A DNA stretch of 64,000 bases from Trypanosoma brucei gambiense DAL972. Taxonomy: Eukaryota > Euglenozoa > Kinetoplastea > Trypanosomatida > Trypanosomatidae. This document shows positions 10,265-19,656 of the stretch, piece after piece. Position 1 is the first letter of the stretch. The number at the start of each line of letters is the position of its first letter. The notes under the pieces were generated by a model. That model had not been told where the DNA came from and did no database searches. It saw nothing but the letters and a program-made list of their open reading frames with translations. The stretch covers positions 3,410,001 through 3,474,000 of the forward strand of contig NC_026744.1 in NCBI RefSeq assembly GCF_000210295.1. The letters are read 5' to 3'. Made by a program: the position numbers and the translations under genes.

Positions 10265-11148
10265 TACAACTAGCGGCAATTATGCGGCAACAAACAAAAC
10301 ACAGCTCACCCTCCGTGTCACCAGCACGCTGTCCCCGCAGGCTTTCTTCAAACGGGAAAAATAACGGAATGTCAAAAGGGGCAGACACCGCAGCAGTGCG
10401 TTACAACTAGGCGCTGGCTGTTGCTAACTCGGAACTCAGTAACCAAGGGAACCCTACGCAGTGCTAAGCAATCAGTAAAGCGCAATTACTAGGAAAACTG
10501 AGCAAATAACCGCAAAAGACGTAAGGTAAGATAAAAATGGGGAAACCTAGTATTTCTGTCTGTGCATTTACCAGTTTCGTTATCGAACTGACCGGGCACG
10601 TAGAGCCTGGCTTGGAGATGGGGTAATAAAAGGAAAACATCTCACTCATAATATAGAGATTGTTTCACTGTTCTCACCCCCAATCCTCCATGCCCGTCCG
10701 CAAGATGAAGGAATCCAGAAAGAAAAAAAAAACATATACAAAAGGGGTGTTGGAAACCAGAGTGGCAACCCTCATTGCTCCGGAAAACACCGATGCACAA
10801 TTAATCGGCAACCAAATGGCGATATCACCGTTCACACACACGCATACACACAAACATAACCCGCTCCCATCACGTTGGACACCAGCACCACCGCTTACGT
10901 GCGATAGACAGCTAATGCACAGAAGCTCCTCCGAGGGCGCCAACCCAACTTGGCGCAGCCCACGAGCTCCCAACCAACACCGTCAGTGATAATTCACACG
11001 TGTCGTTCGCACGCCACCATCAAATTTCGCTGCTGATGCAGAACAAAAGAATAGGATCCTTACCGCAATAGATTGAACGCTAGCAAAAAGTTCTCCGCAC
11101 GCGGACCCCGCCTCTTTGTCTTACCGCTCGTCTCATAACTAAAAGCAA
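10265..11148. other. intergenic region, no gene seen
   Basis: About 880 bp between the torsin-like and UXT genes, with an ACAC tract near 10833-10855 and poly(A) near 10722. Nothing gene-like. Confidence 0.7.
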
Positions 11149-12441
11149 CTACAAGTCGTTCATGCTATGCGGGTCCGCACCAGCATCAAGCACAATCTCG
11201 CCCACCTTTTCATCAAGGTGGAAGCGCGCCCACACCCTCCGATCATGGCCGTGCTCGTCAAAATACTTCAATAACAGTGACAGCAAGCTGTCCTCCACAG
11301 CTCGACGCAGTGCGTGACCATTTTCACGTCCCTCCCATACCTCGCGATACCTTTCTACAAGGAATGATACAGCAACATCATCAATGCTACTCGCAACGAC
11401 GCCTCCGCCGTATGCATTTGGGCCCGCGAATCCATAGCGATACGCGGTGCACGGAAGAGTTATCACAGTAGTCCGCACCATTTCCTCTGCTGAGCGCTTC
11501 GAAAACGCCGCAAACGCCAGTGTCCGCACGAATGCAGGCACAAAGGAGCCATACAGAGAATTGAACTCCATCCGCACCATCTTCTCAACCTCCACCACGC
11601 TTTTCCCAAATGTGCGACCTTGCTTCCCAAAGTCTGTTGTGACTATCACAGTGAGTTCTTTAAGTGATGGTAAGTCGGCGGCCTGCCCCTCGAAGCGGTC
11701 CGCACGACCAAACAGCGGCGCGAGCAGCGCAACAAGCGAAGGGTGCATGGCGTTAAGGTCGTCCAGCAGCACGATACCGTGAGGGTACTTGCGCTGGTGC
11801 TCAGTGATTTTCCTTACCAAGAGGTTCAAACCATCCCTTCCCTCCAGGCCACCAAAGCCAGTACCGGATATGACGAGCATATTGTCACCAGAGTCACACT
11901 GCCGCCCACGCGAGTTCGCACAGCGCAGCGATGTGGCCAATGACAGTAACCGAGCAGTATGGGTCTTACCGACGCCGTTATCGCCAGCAAAGTGGAGAAC
12001 GAGAGGCTCATGTGGGTACGAAAGCTTCTTGCGCATTAGGGAAGCAATAGCTTCGGTTAGATGCCCCTGACCCACTAGGCGGGTGCGCAGAAGCTCTTCC
12101 ACGTTGCTTATCGCAAGACGGCGCGCCTTGTCATCAGTTGCGAAGGGCAACTCCCGTGACACCAATCTGGAAGGAAGCTTGGACATCCAACAATAAAGTT
12201 GGCTGCTGCTCAACCACTTGTACCTCGAGCAGACGGGAGCCGGGGGACAGGTCGGCTCACTGGTGTCCGCTACAACCTCATCCACCGTACTTCGTACGTC
12301 AGCCCCTGCTACGGAGGGTTCTACCGCGGTTAGAAGCACGCATAGGAACAGAATCACAAAGAGGGAAACGGAAGAGTGTCTATCATCCCCCTCAACACCA
12401 ACGACAGAAGAAGAGCTAAACGGGTATCCCGAATGGGGCAT
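11149..12441 (-). CDS. torsin/ClpB-like AAA+ ATPase of the secretory pathway
   Basis: The 430-aa protein (ATG at 12441) opens with a hydrophobic signal or signal-anchor at residues 25-42 (VSLFVILFLCVLLTAV), pointing to the ER lumen. A torsin-like AAA+ domain follows: 'RLVGQGHLTEAIASLMRKKL' at 121-140, Walker A GDNGVGKT at 153-160, and Walker B with its tail 'IVLLDDLNAMHPSLVALLAP' from 223. The 'D..N.MHP.L' after Walker B closely parallels torsin 'DEMDKMHPGL'. Torsins are ER/nuclear-envelope AAA+ proteins, and metazoan torsins need LAP1/LULL1 cofactors to hydrolyse ATP. Two departures from the consensus stand out: the catalytic Glu of Walker B is Asp (DD instead of DE), and the sensor-1 region reads VTTDFG rather than having an Asn. 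Weak or altered hydrolysis is an inference. It could instead be a divergent ClpB-derived protein. Confidence 0.75.
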   Translation of the reverse strand: MPHSGYPFSSSSVVGVEGDDRHSSVSLFVILFLCVLLTAVEPSVAGADVRSTVDEVVADTSEPTCPPAPVCSRYKWLSSSQLYCWMSKLPSRLVSRELPFATDDKARRLAISNVEELLRTRLVGQGHLTEAIASLMRKKLSYPHEPLVLHFAGDNGVGKTHTARLLSLATSLRCANSRGRQCDSGDNMLVISGTGFGGLEGRDGLNLLVRKITEHQRKYPHGIVLLDDLNAMHPSLVALLAPLFGRADRFEGQAADLPSLKELTVIVTTDFGKQGRTFGKSVVEVEKMVRMEFNSLYGSFVPAFVRTLAFAAFSKRSAEEMVRTTVITLPCTAYRYGFAGPNAYGGGVVASSIDDVAVSFLVERYREVWEGRENGHALRRAVEDSLLSLLLKYFDEHGHDRRVWARFHLDEKVGEIVLDAGADPHSMNDL

Positions 12442-12958
12442 CGAATAGTGGATAACACTGCACACCTTGAAGCTGATTTATGTGTGACTATGCGGGGAGG
12501 AGGGGTGAATTCTTCTCCACGCTCGCTTGACAGACACCCTCCTGATTTCAGTTGCTGATATCCCACGCCCAGCAGTAGTGGACTAATATCCACCCCTCTC
12601 CCTGCACCCTTAAGCAGCTCCACGGGCGCTTGGGGAACCGACCAATATTCTCTCTGTGAGTTAAATATATGTATCTAAATTCTATTTGAACACACACGCA
12701 GCTTGTGTTCCACCTATTCCAGACACAGACGCGTGGCACAAGTCGATAGGGCAAGCGGAGAAAATGTTACGAACGTCATCAAAAGAAGCAACAGTGCACC
12801 ACGTCCTGCGCCAACCAGACCCGCATGACACACAAAAAAACAACACCAGGACGAAGTAACGCACAATCACGCCGTGTATTTGCGCGAAAAAAAATACGTA
12901 GGACCACGCCCGCCCGCCTTCCTGCACAGTATGGCCTTTTCTTTCCATCCGATCACTT
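12442..12958. other. intergenic region, no gene seen
   Basis: 517 bp between the DEAD-box and torsin-like genes; nothing recognisable beyond short A-rich tracts. Confidence 0.7.
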
Positions 12959-15223
12959 TTATTTAGGTGGCCCTCGAGGTGGCCCGAAATCATCACCACC
13001 CGGGTGTGGATTTTGCTCCATGTTAGCCACCACCCTCGACGTGATGCCACCCACGTCGTTCCACACACCGCTCTCCGCCGCTCGAGTACCAAACTTCGCG
13101 CGCCCACCTTTCCTCCGTGCAAGAAGACCTCGCCGGAAACACACAGCTTTCCATGTGATAGCGTCCATTACACGCTGCTGCTGCCGTGGTGGGACACCGC
13201 CGTGCACACCAGTGGTCTGTGGATGGAAAAGAGGCCTCCAAGTGGCGTTATGTCGTAGATATGTTCGTTCCAAGTGCGCAGGAATCGTCTTCTGGGTTAT
13301 AAGCGATACGTAGGACCGTGCAATAGCGTTCAGCTTGTGCGTGCGCCACTCAGCGTAGCGTGGCTCCATCATGTGTCGCTTCCAGTTACTAATGCCCTCT
13401 AATGGGAGCTGCTTTTGAAGAAAAGCGCGCACGGCAGACACAATGACTCCTTGTCGTTTGGTGTAAAGACTGTATACCTGGCCCAGACGACCTTGCCGTG
13501 CGGTGCGGCCCGCACGGCTGAGGTAAGTGAGTGCGTTCGTGGGCATGTCGAAGTTTACAACGAAGTCCACATGCAGATCAAGGCCTCGCGCAGCAACATC
13601 GGTGGAACACAAGATGTTGGTGCGTCCGGAAGCAAAGTCGGCGAACATGCGTCGCCGCACAGCTGCCGGCAGGGCGGCGTGTAGCAATGAGCATGTGTAA
13701 CCGCAGCCGCGCAGCCGGTGATACACTGCAGTTGCACAATCAATACCACGTGTAAAAATAATACAGCGTTTGCCGTCGGCAAATACGGTGCGCGGCACGT
13801 GACACGTGAACGGGGCCGCAACAGTTGTGAGGTGCTCCCAGTGCACTGGGCGTACCCCTTCCAGGGCGTGGCGGACCCTCTCCTTCATTTCATCTGCATT
13901 ATCACCTTTCGCAGCGAAGCCGGATCGGTTTTCCTCTACTTTGTAGTTGCTGACATCACCAGCAGAAGTGGAAGAAAGGGTGGCAATTGGTGTCTCACCT
14001 TCGTGATCATGCCTCTCCATCCGAGGCCGCCTCCGCAAATGAAGACCCCGTAGCTCCACGAGCTCCTCCAACGACCCCGACAAATAGTGCGGCTTCGAGT
14101 AAGCCTGCTCTTCCTCAATATCTGTAAGTATTTCCCGAGGTCGGTTGCCGTGTTTTTTGAGTAGGTGCTGCAACGTGTCCATCTTCTCTCGTTCACGTTC
14201 CACCGGCAGAAAACGGTGGCGCAGGGTGCCCGGTGGTCTGTGCATGCGTTGGCGACGTATGCATGTGACTGCATCAGGGTACTTCTTCCCAACAACAAAC
14301 TCAAGCTTCCTAGTTATGAAAGTGGTCGCGAATACCGTTTGGGTCTGTACCGGCCACAAGTGTTTAAACATTACACGCTTCTGCACCTTCATCAGAAGAT
14401 GCACGGCATCATGATCGTGCTGCGAGGATAGCATGCCGTCTGCCTCGTCCACCGCAACATAACGCAGATCATCCAGAAAGACACGTCTCGCCCGGATGAG
14501 ACGGAGAACTATCTTTGGGTCCATAATCATAACATCCACAAGCTGTTGCTTGAGCAACCGACTTAAACGGTGATTGGCACGCTTGCGGGAGGTGAAGGAA
14601 ATCGCGTGAAGTCCTGTGGCTTCCCCCAGCACGGAGCACACGTGGTGTAGCTGCGCAATAAGTTCGCGGGTTGGTGCTAATAGAATCATGCGAGGTCGGC
14701 GCTCACGCAGTGGTATCTTGTACACATCCCTGTCCTTTATCATGTTCTGATAAAGAGGGAGGAGATACGCCAGCGTTTTCCCCTCGCCGTGCGGGGCGGC
14801 AACAACAGTATCTTTGCGCTGCATTATCACCTCGACAGCAGACTGCTGAATGGGCGAAGGTGTTGTAATGCGCAGTTGCCGGAGGGCGCTGCGCAGTTCA
14901 GGGTAGAGTGGCATGTCCTCAAAGCTCGTGACAGTTTTTGTCTTGATATTCTTGCTCAACAGTGGCGAATTATGCGTGCTGGAGGGTGAAAGGCTCTGCA
15001 GCACAACATCACTGACGAGGTGATTTGAGCGCTCACCAACGGAACGACTGAACGTCCCTCCGTACGCCTTCAGCTGCTGAGGAACGATAATACCGCGGGA
15101 TGTAGTAAGGAGCGCACCACTGCAGTTCAACAACGTTGTCAGTGCGACGGAGCGCACAAAACTGCGCCGCGCCCGCGTCCAGTGAGCAGTAGGGTGCAGT
15201 AAAACTATGTTGCGTCGTCCCAT
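12959..15223 (-). CDS. DEAD-box RNA helicase, probably mitochondrial
   Basis: The 754-aa protein has all core DEAD-box motifs: an upstream Phe (101) and TPSPIQ (Q motif, to about 126), AAPHGEGKT (motif I, 142-150), PTRELIAQ (Ia, 184-191), VDEAD (II, 258-262), FATTF in place of SAT (III), 'IIFTRG' (IV), STDVAARGLD (V) and SRAGRTARQGR (VI, with Ser in place of the usual His). A 100-residue insertion rich in charged residues lies between the two RecA lobes, and the C-terminal tail is basic with a terminal Gly/Pro run (GGDDFGPPRGPPK). The N-terminus is basic with Arg, Ser and Thr and few acidic residues, so mitochondrial targeting is likely. ATP-dependent RNA or RNP remodelling is expected; in these organisms mitochondrial ribosome assembly or RNA processing is plausible but not shown. 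Confidence 0.9.
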   Translation of the reverse strand: MGRRNIVLLHPTAHWTRARRSFVRSVALTTLLNCSGALLTTSRGIIVPQQLKAYGGTFSRSVGERSNHLVSDVVLQSLSPSSTHNSPLLSKNIKTKTVTSFEDMPLYPELRSALRQLRITTPSPIQQSAVEVIMQRKDTVVAAPHGEGKTLAYLLPLYQNMIKDRDVYKIPLRERRPRMILLAPTRELIAQLHHVCSVLGEATGLHAISFTSRKRANHRLSRLLKQQLVDVMIMDPKIVLRLIRARRVFLDDLRYVAVDEADGMLSSQHDHDAVHLLMKVQKRVMFKHLWPVQTQTVFATTFITRKLEFVVGKKYPDAVTCIRRQRMHRPPGTLRHRFLPVEREREKMDTLQHLLKKHGNRPREILTDIEEEQAYSKPHYLSGSLEELVELRGLHLRRRPRMERHDHEGETPIATLSSTSAGDVSNYKVEENRSGFAAKGDNADEMKERVRHALEGVRPVHWEHLTTVAAPFTCHVPRTVFADGKRCIIFTRGIDCATAVYHRLRGCGYTCSLLHAALPAAVRRRMFADFASGRTNILCSTDVAARGLDLHVDFVVNFDMPTNALTYLSRAGRTARQGRLGQVYSLYTKRQGVIVSAVRAFLQKQLPLEGISNWKRHMMEPRYAEWRTHKLNAIARSYVSLITQKTIPAHLERTYLRHNATWRPLFHPQTTGVHGGVPPRQQQRVMDAITWKAVCFRRGLLARRKGGRAKFGTRAAESGVWNDVGGITSRVVANMEQNPHPGGDDFGPPRGPPK

Positions 15224-15751
15224 TTCCTCGAGCTAACTAGTCACCGTAACGGTACCTGATCTTCCTGTTCGCCCCTCTCCGTTGCACCCCCGAGCACCGG
15301 CAACAGAAAAATAAACAGCAGAACGATAAAAAAAGAAAACAATGATCATCATTATTAGTCATCAAGGCAAACCGGCGCAGATGTTACACTGATTCACAAA
15401 GTGAGGGCTCGCTGAGGGGGTCGTGTTGGTTTTCGGCGCCGCTGGCAACGGTTATTTACCTTATAATACTTAGGTGAGGGAGTGGTAAGCGAAAGCATGA
15501 CACAAATGTGCATAAATTTTCCTCTGTCTTTTTTGTTTTGTCCAATTAAATAAGCTGTTATTTATCCTTTCTCCATCGGGATACAAACTTCGCGTCCATC
15601 CAAAAAGTTTGTAGCGACATCACTACATAAGACCCCACCCGCCCTCTTTAATCGATAGCAGTCGGAAAATTTTTTACCGGTAACGAAGGGCTAAACGACT
15701 GAAGGGCGGGTAAACGATTTCCACCCACGGGGTCAAGAAGCGTGGACCGCG
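15224..15751. other. intergenic region, no gene seen
   Basis: 528 bp spacer with A-rich tracts and a pyrimidine-rich stretch upstream of the helicase gene; nothing else recognised. Confidence 0.7.
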
Positions 15752-16936
15752 TCACACAGCCACGAGTGCCTTTGTGGCCATCTGCAACGCTCCTTCATAG
15801 GTTTTGTTTCCACCGATAAACCCAGACACATGGACAAAAACGCATCCCTCCACACCACTAGCCTCGCTCAGATCGGCATCCCGAATTCCTTTCCAAGGCA
15901 ACGGCTTGCGACTTTCAAAACTCACAGCGTCCTTCGGTACCGCCTGCACGCGCCAGCCACTTTTATCAGAAAATAGAACGTAGAGCACGTGACCAACCTT
16001 CCCGTGCTCGGCTTCGATCTCCAAGAGGTGGTCCTTCCACGGGCAGAAGCGCTCCTTCAGGACTATAATGCGGCCGCTCGGGTGCACGCTCTCAGCGGCG
16101 TGGAAAGCGTCCTCAACAAGGCCACGGGCAGGCATCCATGAAAACGTAAAGAAATGAACAGCGGCCACAAACTCGGAGAGAGCCAACTCCACCGCTTGCA
16201 AGAAAGCGGTGTTCTCGCCCTCGGGATTGCCGTCACCACCTTCATTCCACCAAGGCATTAGCCGCCCAATTCGATCTGATAGAGTCGTCGTGACAGCGTA
16301 ATTACGAACGCACGAAGCAGACTGGGCATCAGCAGAGCATCCACTTGCGGTAACTGTCTCTGTCGCGGGTCCGAAGGAGTTAACACCGTTATCTATTCCG
16401 TCGATGTGTTCCACAAAGTTTTTATATACAATGTCAAAAACAGTGTCGAGCTCAGCCTCACTCAAGTTTTTCCTACTCTCAGACCAGCTTCCCATCTTCA
16501 GGAGTTCTGCACGGTACGAAGAAGAAAGCGCCGCCTCAACATAGCGCTGGATTATCTCACGTCCGAAGTGCTTATAGACAAGGCCAGCAGAGGACAAACG
16601 CGTTCGGTACATGGATTTCGGGGTTTTCATCGTGTCATGGAAGGTCGGCTGATGGTGGTCAAAGCGTAGCGCATCCGCGTCATACACACCTCCGACATCC
16701 ACCACAATACTGCACCGGTCCAAAGTCTTAGCATCACGCGTACGTAAAACATTTGCCGCACGGAACTGTCCACTACAACGTAGCATCCCACAAGCTAGGG
16801 CTTCATCACAGTGGAAAGAACCGTTATGCGTGCCGATCACAGGAAAGGAGCTCGTGTCTACATCCGCCAAAGACGGAAGTACACGAAGCCCGGAGAGTTG
16901 CCTCACAACAAACTCAGCCATATGCCCCCGAGACAT
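15752..16936 (-). CDS. MYG1: MYG1/UPF0160 family exonuclease
   Basis: The 394-aa protein matches MYG1 from end to end. It has 'IGTHNGSFHCDEALACGML' near residue 34, 'VLRTRD', 'VVDVGGVYD', 'RFDHHQPTF' (the DHH metal-binding motif), 'HIDGIDNGV', and the C-terminal signature 'GFIGGNKTYEGALQMA'. MYG1 belongs to the DHH phosphoesterase superfamily and has been described as a 3'-5' RNA exonuclease acting in nucleus/nucleolus and mitochondria. The N-terminus here (MSRGHMAEFVVRQLSGLRVLP) is basic and could serve as a short mitochondrial presequence, but that is only inference. The metal-binding His and Asp residues look intact. Length is typical for the family. Confidence 0.92.
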   Translation of the reverse strand: MSRGHMAEFVVRQLSGLRVLPSLADVDTSSFPVIGTHNGSFHCDEALACGMLRCSGQFRAANVLRTRDAKTLDRCSIVVDVGGVYDADALRFDHHQPTFHDTMKTPKSMYRTRLSSAGLVYKHFGREIIQRYVEAALSSSYRAELLKMGSWSESRKNLSEAELDTVFDIVYKNFVEHIDGIDNGVNSFGPATETVTASGCSADAQSASCVRNYAVTTTLSDRIGRLMPWWNEGGDGNPEGENTAFLQAVELALSEFVAAVHFFTFSWMPARGLVEDAFHAAESVHPSGRIIVLKERFCPWKDHLLEIEAEHGKVGHVLYVLFSDKSGWRVQAVPKDAVSFESRKPLPWKGIRDADLSEASGVEGCVFVHVSGFIGGNKTYEGALQMATKALVAV

Positions 16937-17323
16937 CCTTTCCTCCGCGTCCCTACTTTTGGTTATCGTATTCCCCTTCTCTCGGAAACCTTCGCGAAAG
17001 AACTTAAACTCCCTGTGTGGGATATGCAGCTGCTATCGGTGGGACGGCGCTACGTCATGGACAATAGAACAACAGTCGAAGGGAGAGAAATGAAAAGAAC
17101 AAGAAGTAACCATACAATGCAACTGGTCAACTTCGACAAAAAAGAAAGGCTTAGGTTGGGCTAAAGGTATGCCCAGTAAACTGAGTTGCACGCTCCCAAC
17201 TTACGACAACCAAGTAGATTGACCACGCCAAGCACAACCTGTCACTCGCCAGACCAAACGCGAGGGCTTGAACACATTTCCGTGTGTACGGGAACCGACA
17301 CGCACGCGAATTCCGATCCCCTT
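16937..17323. other. intergenic region, no gene seen
   Basis: 387 bp between the RJL GTPase and MYG1 genes; nothing recognised beyond a pyrimidine-rich stretch upstream of MYG1. Confidence 0.7.
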
Positions 17324-17974
17324 TTAAAAGAAAGCTGCCACCACATCCTTGAAGAGTGTCTCGAGTGCCTCCTCCACTCCGGCACCCGTGCAGGCACTCG
17401 TCTCGAAGTACTTGTAATCATGCTCCTTCGCCCACTGCCGCCCAGTCTCACTACTCACAGCCCGTTTCTTTCTACCGCCTCCTTCCGACACCTCGTCTAT
17501 TTTATTTGCGCATACCACAACCTTGCAGGGTACGGACGCATCCACCCGGGCGACGTACGTGTCATTTCCCTTTGTGTTCACGTGAGCTTCCATCTCCTTC
17601 ACCCACTGGTTGAGTGCGAAAAAACTTTCGGCGTCGGTTACGTCGTAAACCAACAGCACGCCCTCTGTTGCCCTATAGAATTCGTTGCGAATCTCCAGGT
17701 ACTCCTCGCATCCTGACATGTCCCAGAAGTTCACGCGAGTAGAAATTTTTCCCGATGGTGCTAAATGCGCTGGCACCCTTACATCAACGCGCTTTACACC
17801 ATAGTCGATTCCAATGGTAGGTATGTACTTTGACACAAACCGACCCTCACAGTACTGCTTGATGAGGCAGCTTTTCCCGACACCAACAGATCCAAGAGAA
17901 ACAATCTTAATCCGGGGGCCAGACTTATCACCTCCGGTAGTTGGCGAGCCATCGGAAGTGGTATGAGATGGCAT
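17324..17974 (-). CDS. RJL-type small GTPase (DNAJC27/RBJ relative without J domain)
   Basis: The 216-aa protein is a Ras-superfamily GTPase closest to RBJ/DNAJC27. It has 'RIKIVSLGSVGVGKSCLIKQ' (P-loop), 'YCEGRFVSKYIPTIGIDYGV' (effector loop), 'NFWDMSGCEEYLEIRNEFYR' (G3), 'VLLVYDVTDAESFFALN', 'ANKID' (G4) and 'ETSACTGAG' (G5). The stretch 'RFVSKY..TIGIDYGV' is diagnostic. The G3 motif is DMSGCEE, so the catalytic Gln of Ras/Rab is missing, and the protein ends VVAAFF with no prenylation cysteine. Both features are typical of RJL proteins, which are spread through flagellated eukaryotes. Unlike the animal protein it has no C-terminal DnaJ domain. A signalling or flagellum-linked role is inferred only. 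Confidence 0.88.
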   Translation of the reverse strand: MPSHTTSDGSPTTGGDKSGPRIKIVSLGSVGVGKSCLIKQYCEGRFVSKYIPTIGIDYGVKRVDVRVPAHLAPSGKISTRVNFWDMSGCEEYLEIRNEFYRATEGVLLVYDVTDAESFFALNQWVKEMEAHVNTKGNDTYVARVDASVPCKVVVCANKIDEVSEGGGRKKRAVSSETGRQWAKEHDYKYFETSACTGAGVEEALETLFKDVVAAFF

Positions 17975-18688
17975 AACGCACGTGAATTGGTAAGCAAAAC
18001 TAAGTCACACTGCAATGGAAAAAATGTGTCGTTCTCCCGCGGTGTTGTGCCCTCCTCCTCCACCCCCCCCCCCACTGGCGTATGACCTGTGATAGATTGT
18101 TATCTCACCTTCCTGTGGTCGGTGTTCGTTGGTGAAAATGGAGTGAGAAAAGAAGTGGTGGACGCCACAACGGAGGCCTTCCCGCTGGGCTTCCCAACCT
18201 TTTCTTTTAGTGCGTTTCCCTTTTTCGCGTTCCCCCGCCGTCCGCAGTATCTTAAAAGTGCTATGCAGCGTTTGAAAACAGGGAGGTACAGCAAAACAGT
18301 TTCTGAAACAGGGCAGACAGACACTCCTCAGACCAGTCCAACAAAAGAGAGGAAAAGAGAAGAGGTAGAAACACGAAGAGGTACGACGAAATAGCGGTTG
18401 GGGTTGGAGTAAGCGTTTCTTTTTCTTTAAAGGTTTATAATGTCTTTCGGTAGACGCTTGCGACGGACTACATACAACTTCCAAAACACGGATACTTCCC
18501 CTCTGACAGCAATACCCGGAAGAGAAGGGTAATTATCTTTAAAGGGTGTATTATTTCATAAGCTCATCCCCTCTCCCTGTTCCTCCAAATGATGTGTGCT
18601 CCGGCTCCTCAATGACAAGACAGACCAGGTGAAAAAAGAAAAAGAAAACAAACAAACAAACAAACAAACAACACCACCGGCCTCCCCG
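17975..18688. other. intergenic region, no gene seen
   Basis: 714 bp spacer with a C-rich run near 18055-18073 and an (AAAC)n tract near 18646-18672. Small frames here are not protein-like. Confidence 0.7.
18646..18672. repeat. (AAAC)n microsatellite
   Basis: About six tandem AAAC units just downstream of the small membrane-protein gene. Seen directly. Confidence 0.9.
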
Positions 18689-18967
18689 TTAGGTTCTCGT
18701 TTGCCCAATGTATTTGTCAGCAAACCCATCATCCGTGGGTTCCTCCAGGCCCAACTCAAGGGCACGCCATCGCTCCCGCTCGATATCCTTTGCAATTGAT
18801 GCGTGCCGCCTACTGCGTTCCGCCTCCTCGCTGTAGTACACACCGGCGTACACAGCAGCTGCGACTAATATGCTCCCAAAGAAAAGTTGTTTGTCCACAC
18901 GGCGCCTCCAACCAACCCATTTCAAGGCGGTTTGGTCTCCACTAAAGAGCCGCGAGTAGGAATTCAT
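18689..18967 (-). CDS. small single-pass membrane protein, unknown
   Basis: The 92-aa frame starts with an ATG and has the look of a real gene: a short polar N-terminus (MNSYSRLFSGDQTALKWVGW), a basic patch RRRVDK, one membrane segment (LFFGSILVAAAVYAGVYY, about residues 28-45), then a highly charged helix (SEEAERSRRHASIAKDIERERW). Such small proteins with a short basic lead, one membrane span and a charged tail are common among inner-membrane accessory subunits of trypanosome mitochondria, but I recognise no specific family. It lies alone between two spacers of about 700 bp, consistent with an independent mRNA. Confidence 0.7.
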   Translation of the reverse strand: MNSYSRLFSGDQTALKWVGWRRRVDKQLFFGSILVAAAVYAGVYYSEEAERSRRHASIAKDIERERWRALELGLEEPTDDGFADKYIGQTRT

Positions 18968-19656
18968 AGACTCTCAACCACTGCCACAAAAAATGTTTAA
19001 GCGTAGTGTAGCGTAACCGTTTGAAGATGACAGCTTAGCCTATAATCACCCCCGCACTTACATTTAACAGGTAACTTCGACCTTACCAATGGAAGAAAGT
19101 GAAGGGGGAAAGCAAGGTGTATCACAGACAGCTGCATGTGGCGTGAGCAAGTGGTGCGAGGAGACACGAAAAGAGAGCAAAAAACAAACTTTTGGTTCAA
19201 CTTGCTGACTGTAACCCCGATGATAGAATCTGGTCAACTAAGGCAAGCAACGAGAGATAATTGGAAAGTTTACATTCACGGTTTGAGCAAAGGGAATGAG
19301 GATGGAAAGGGTTTTTGTCGCTATGAAAAGCAAACCCTTGACAACACATAGGTACATATTACAGCAAACGAGCTACAGACTGCAATCACACTTGTCACAG
19401 CATCACTACGTACAGGGGTATGCGCGTCAGTCACCCTGCCGGAACCGTTCTCTGCCACTCCTTTCCGGCTACGTTGTCCGTGCGTGCCCTTTGGGAACAA
19501 TACCTGCAACCGACAGCTTTGACAACGCTACGTAGCATTCACATAGCTCAATTTGCGTGAAGCCATGGGCGAGGGCAAGCACATCAAACGAACGCGTGGG
19601 CTCCTCACCAGTGTACGGCAGCTATGTGCAACAGACGCCAGTGGGTCACGATGCCT
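18968..19656. other. intergenic region, no gene seen
   Basis: 689 bp spacer, A/G-rich on the plus strand; nothing gene-like. Confidence 0.65.
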
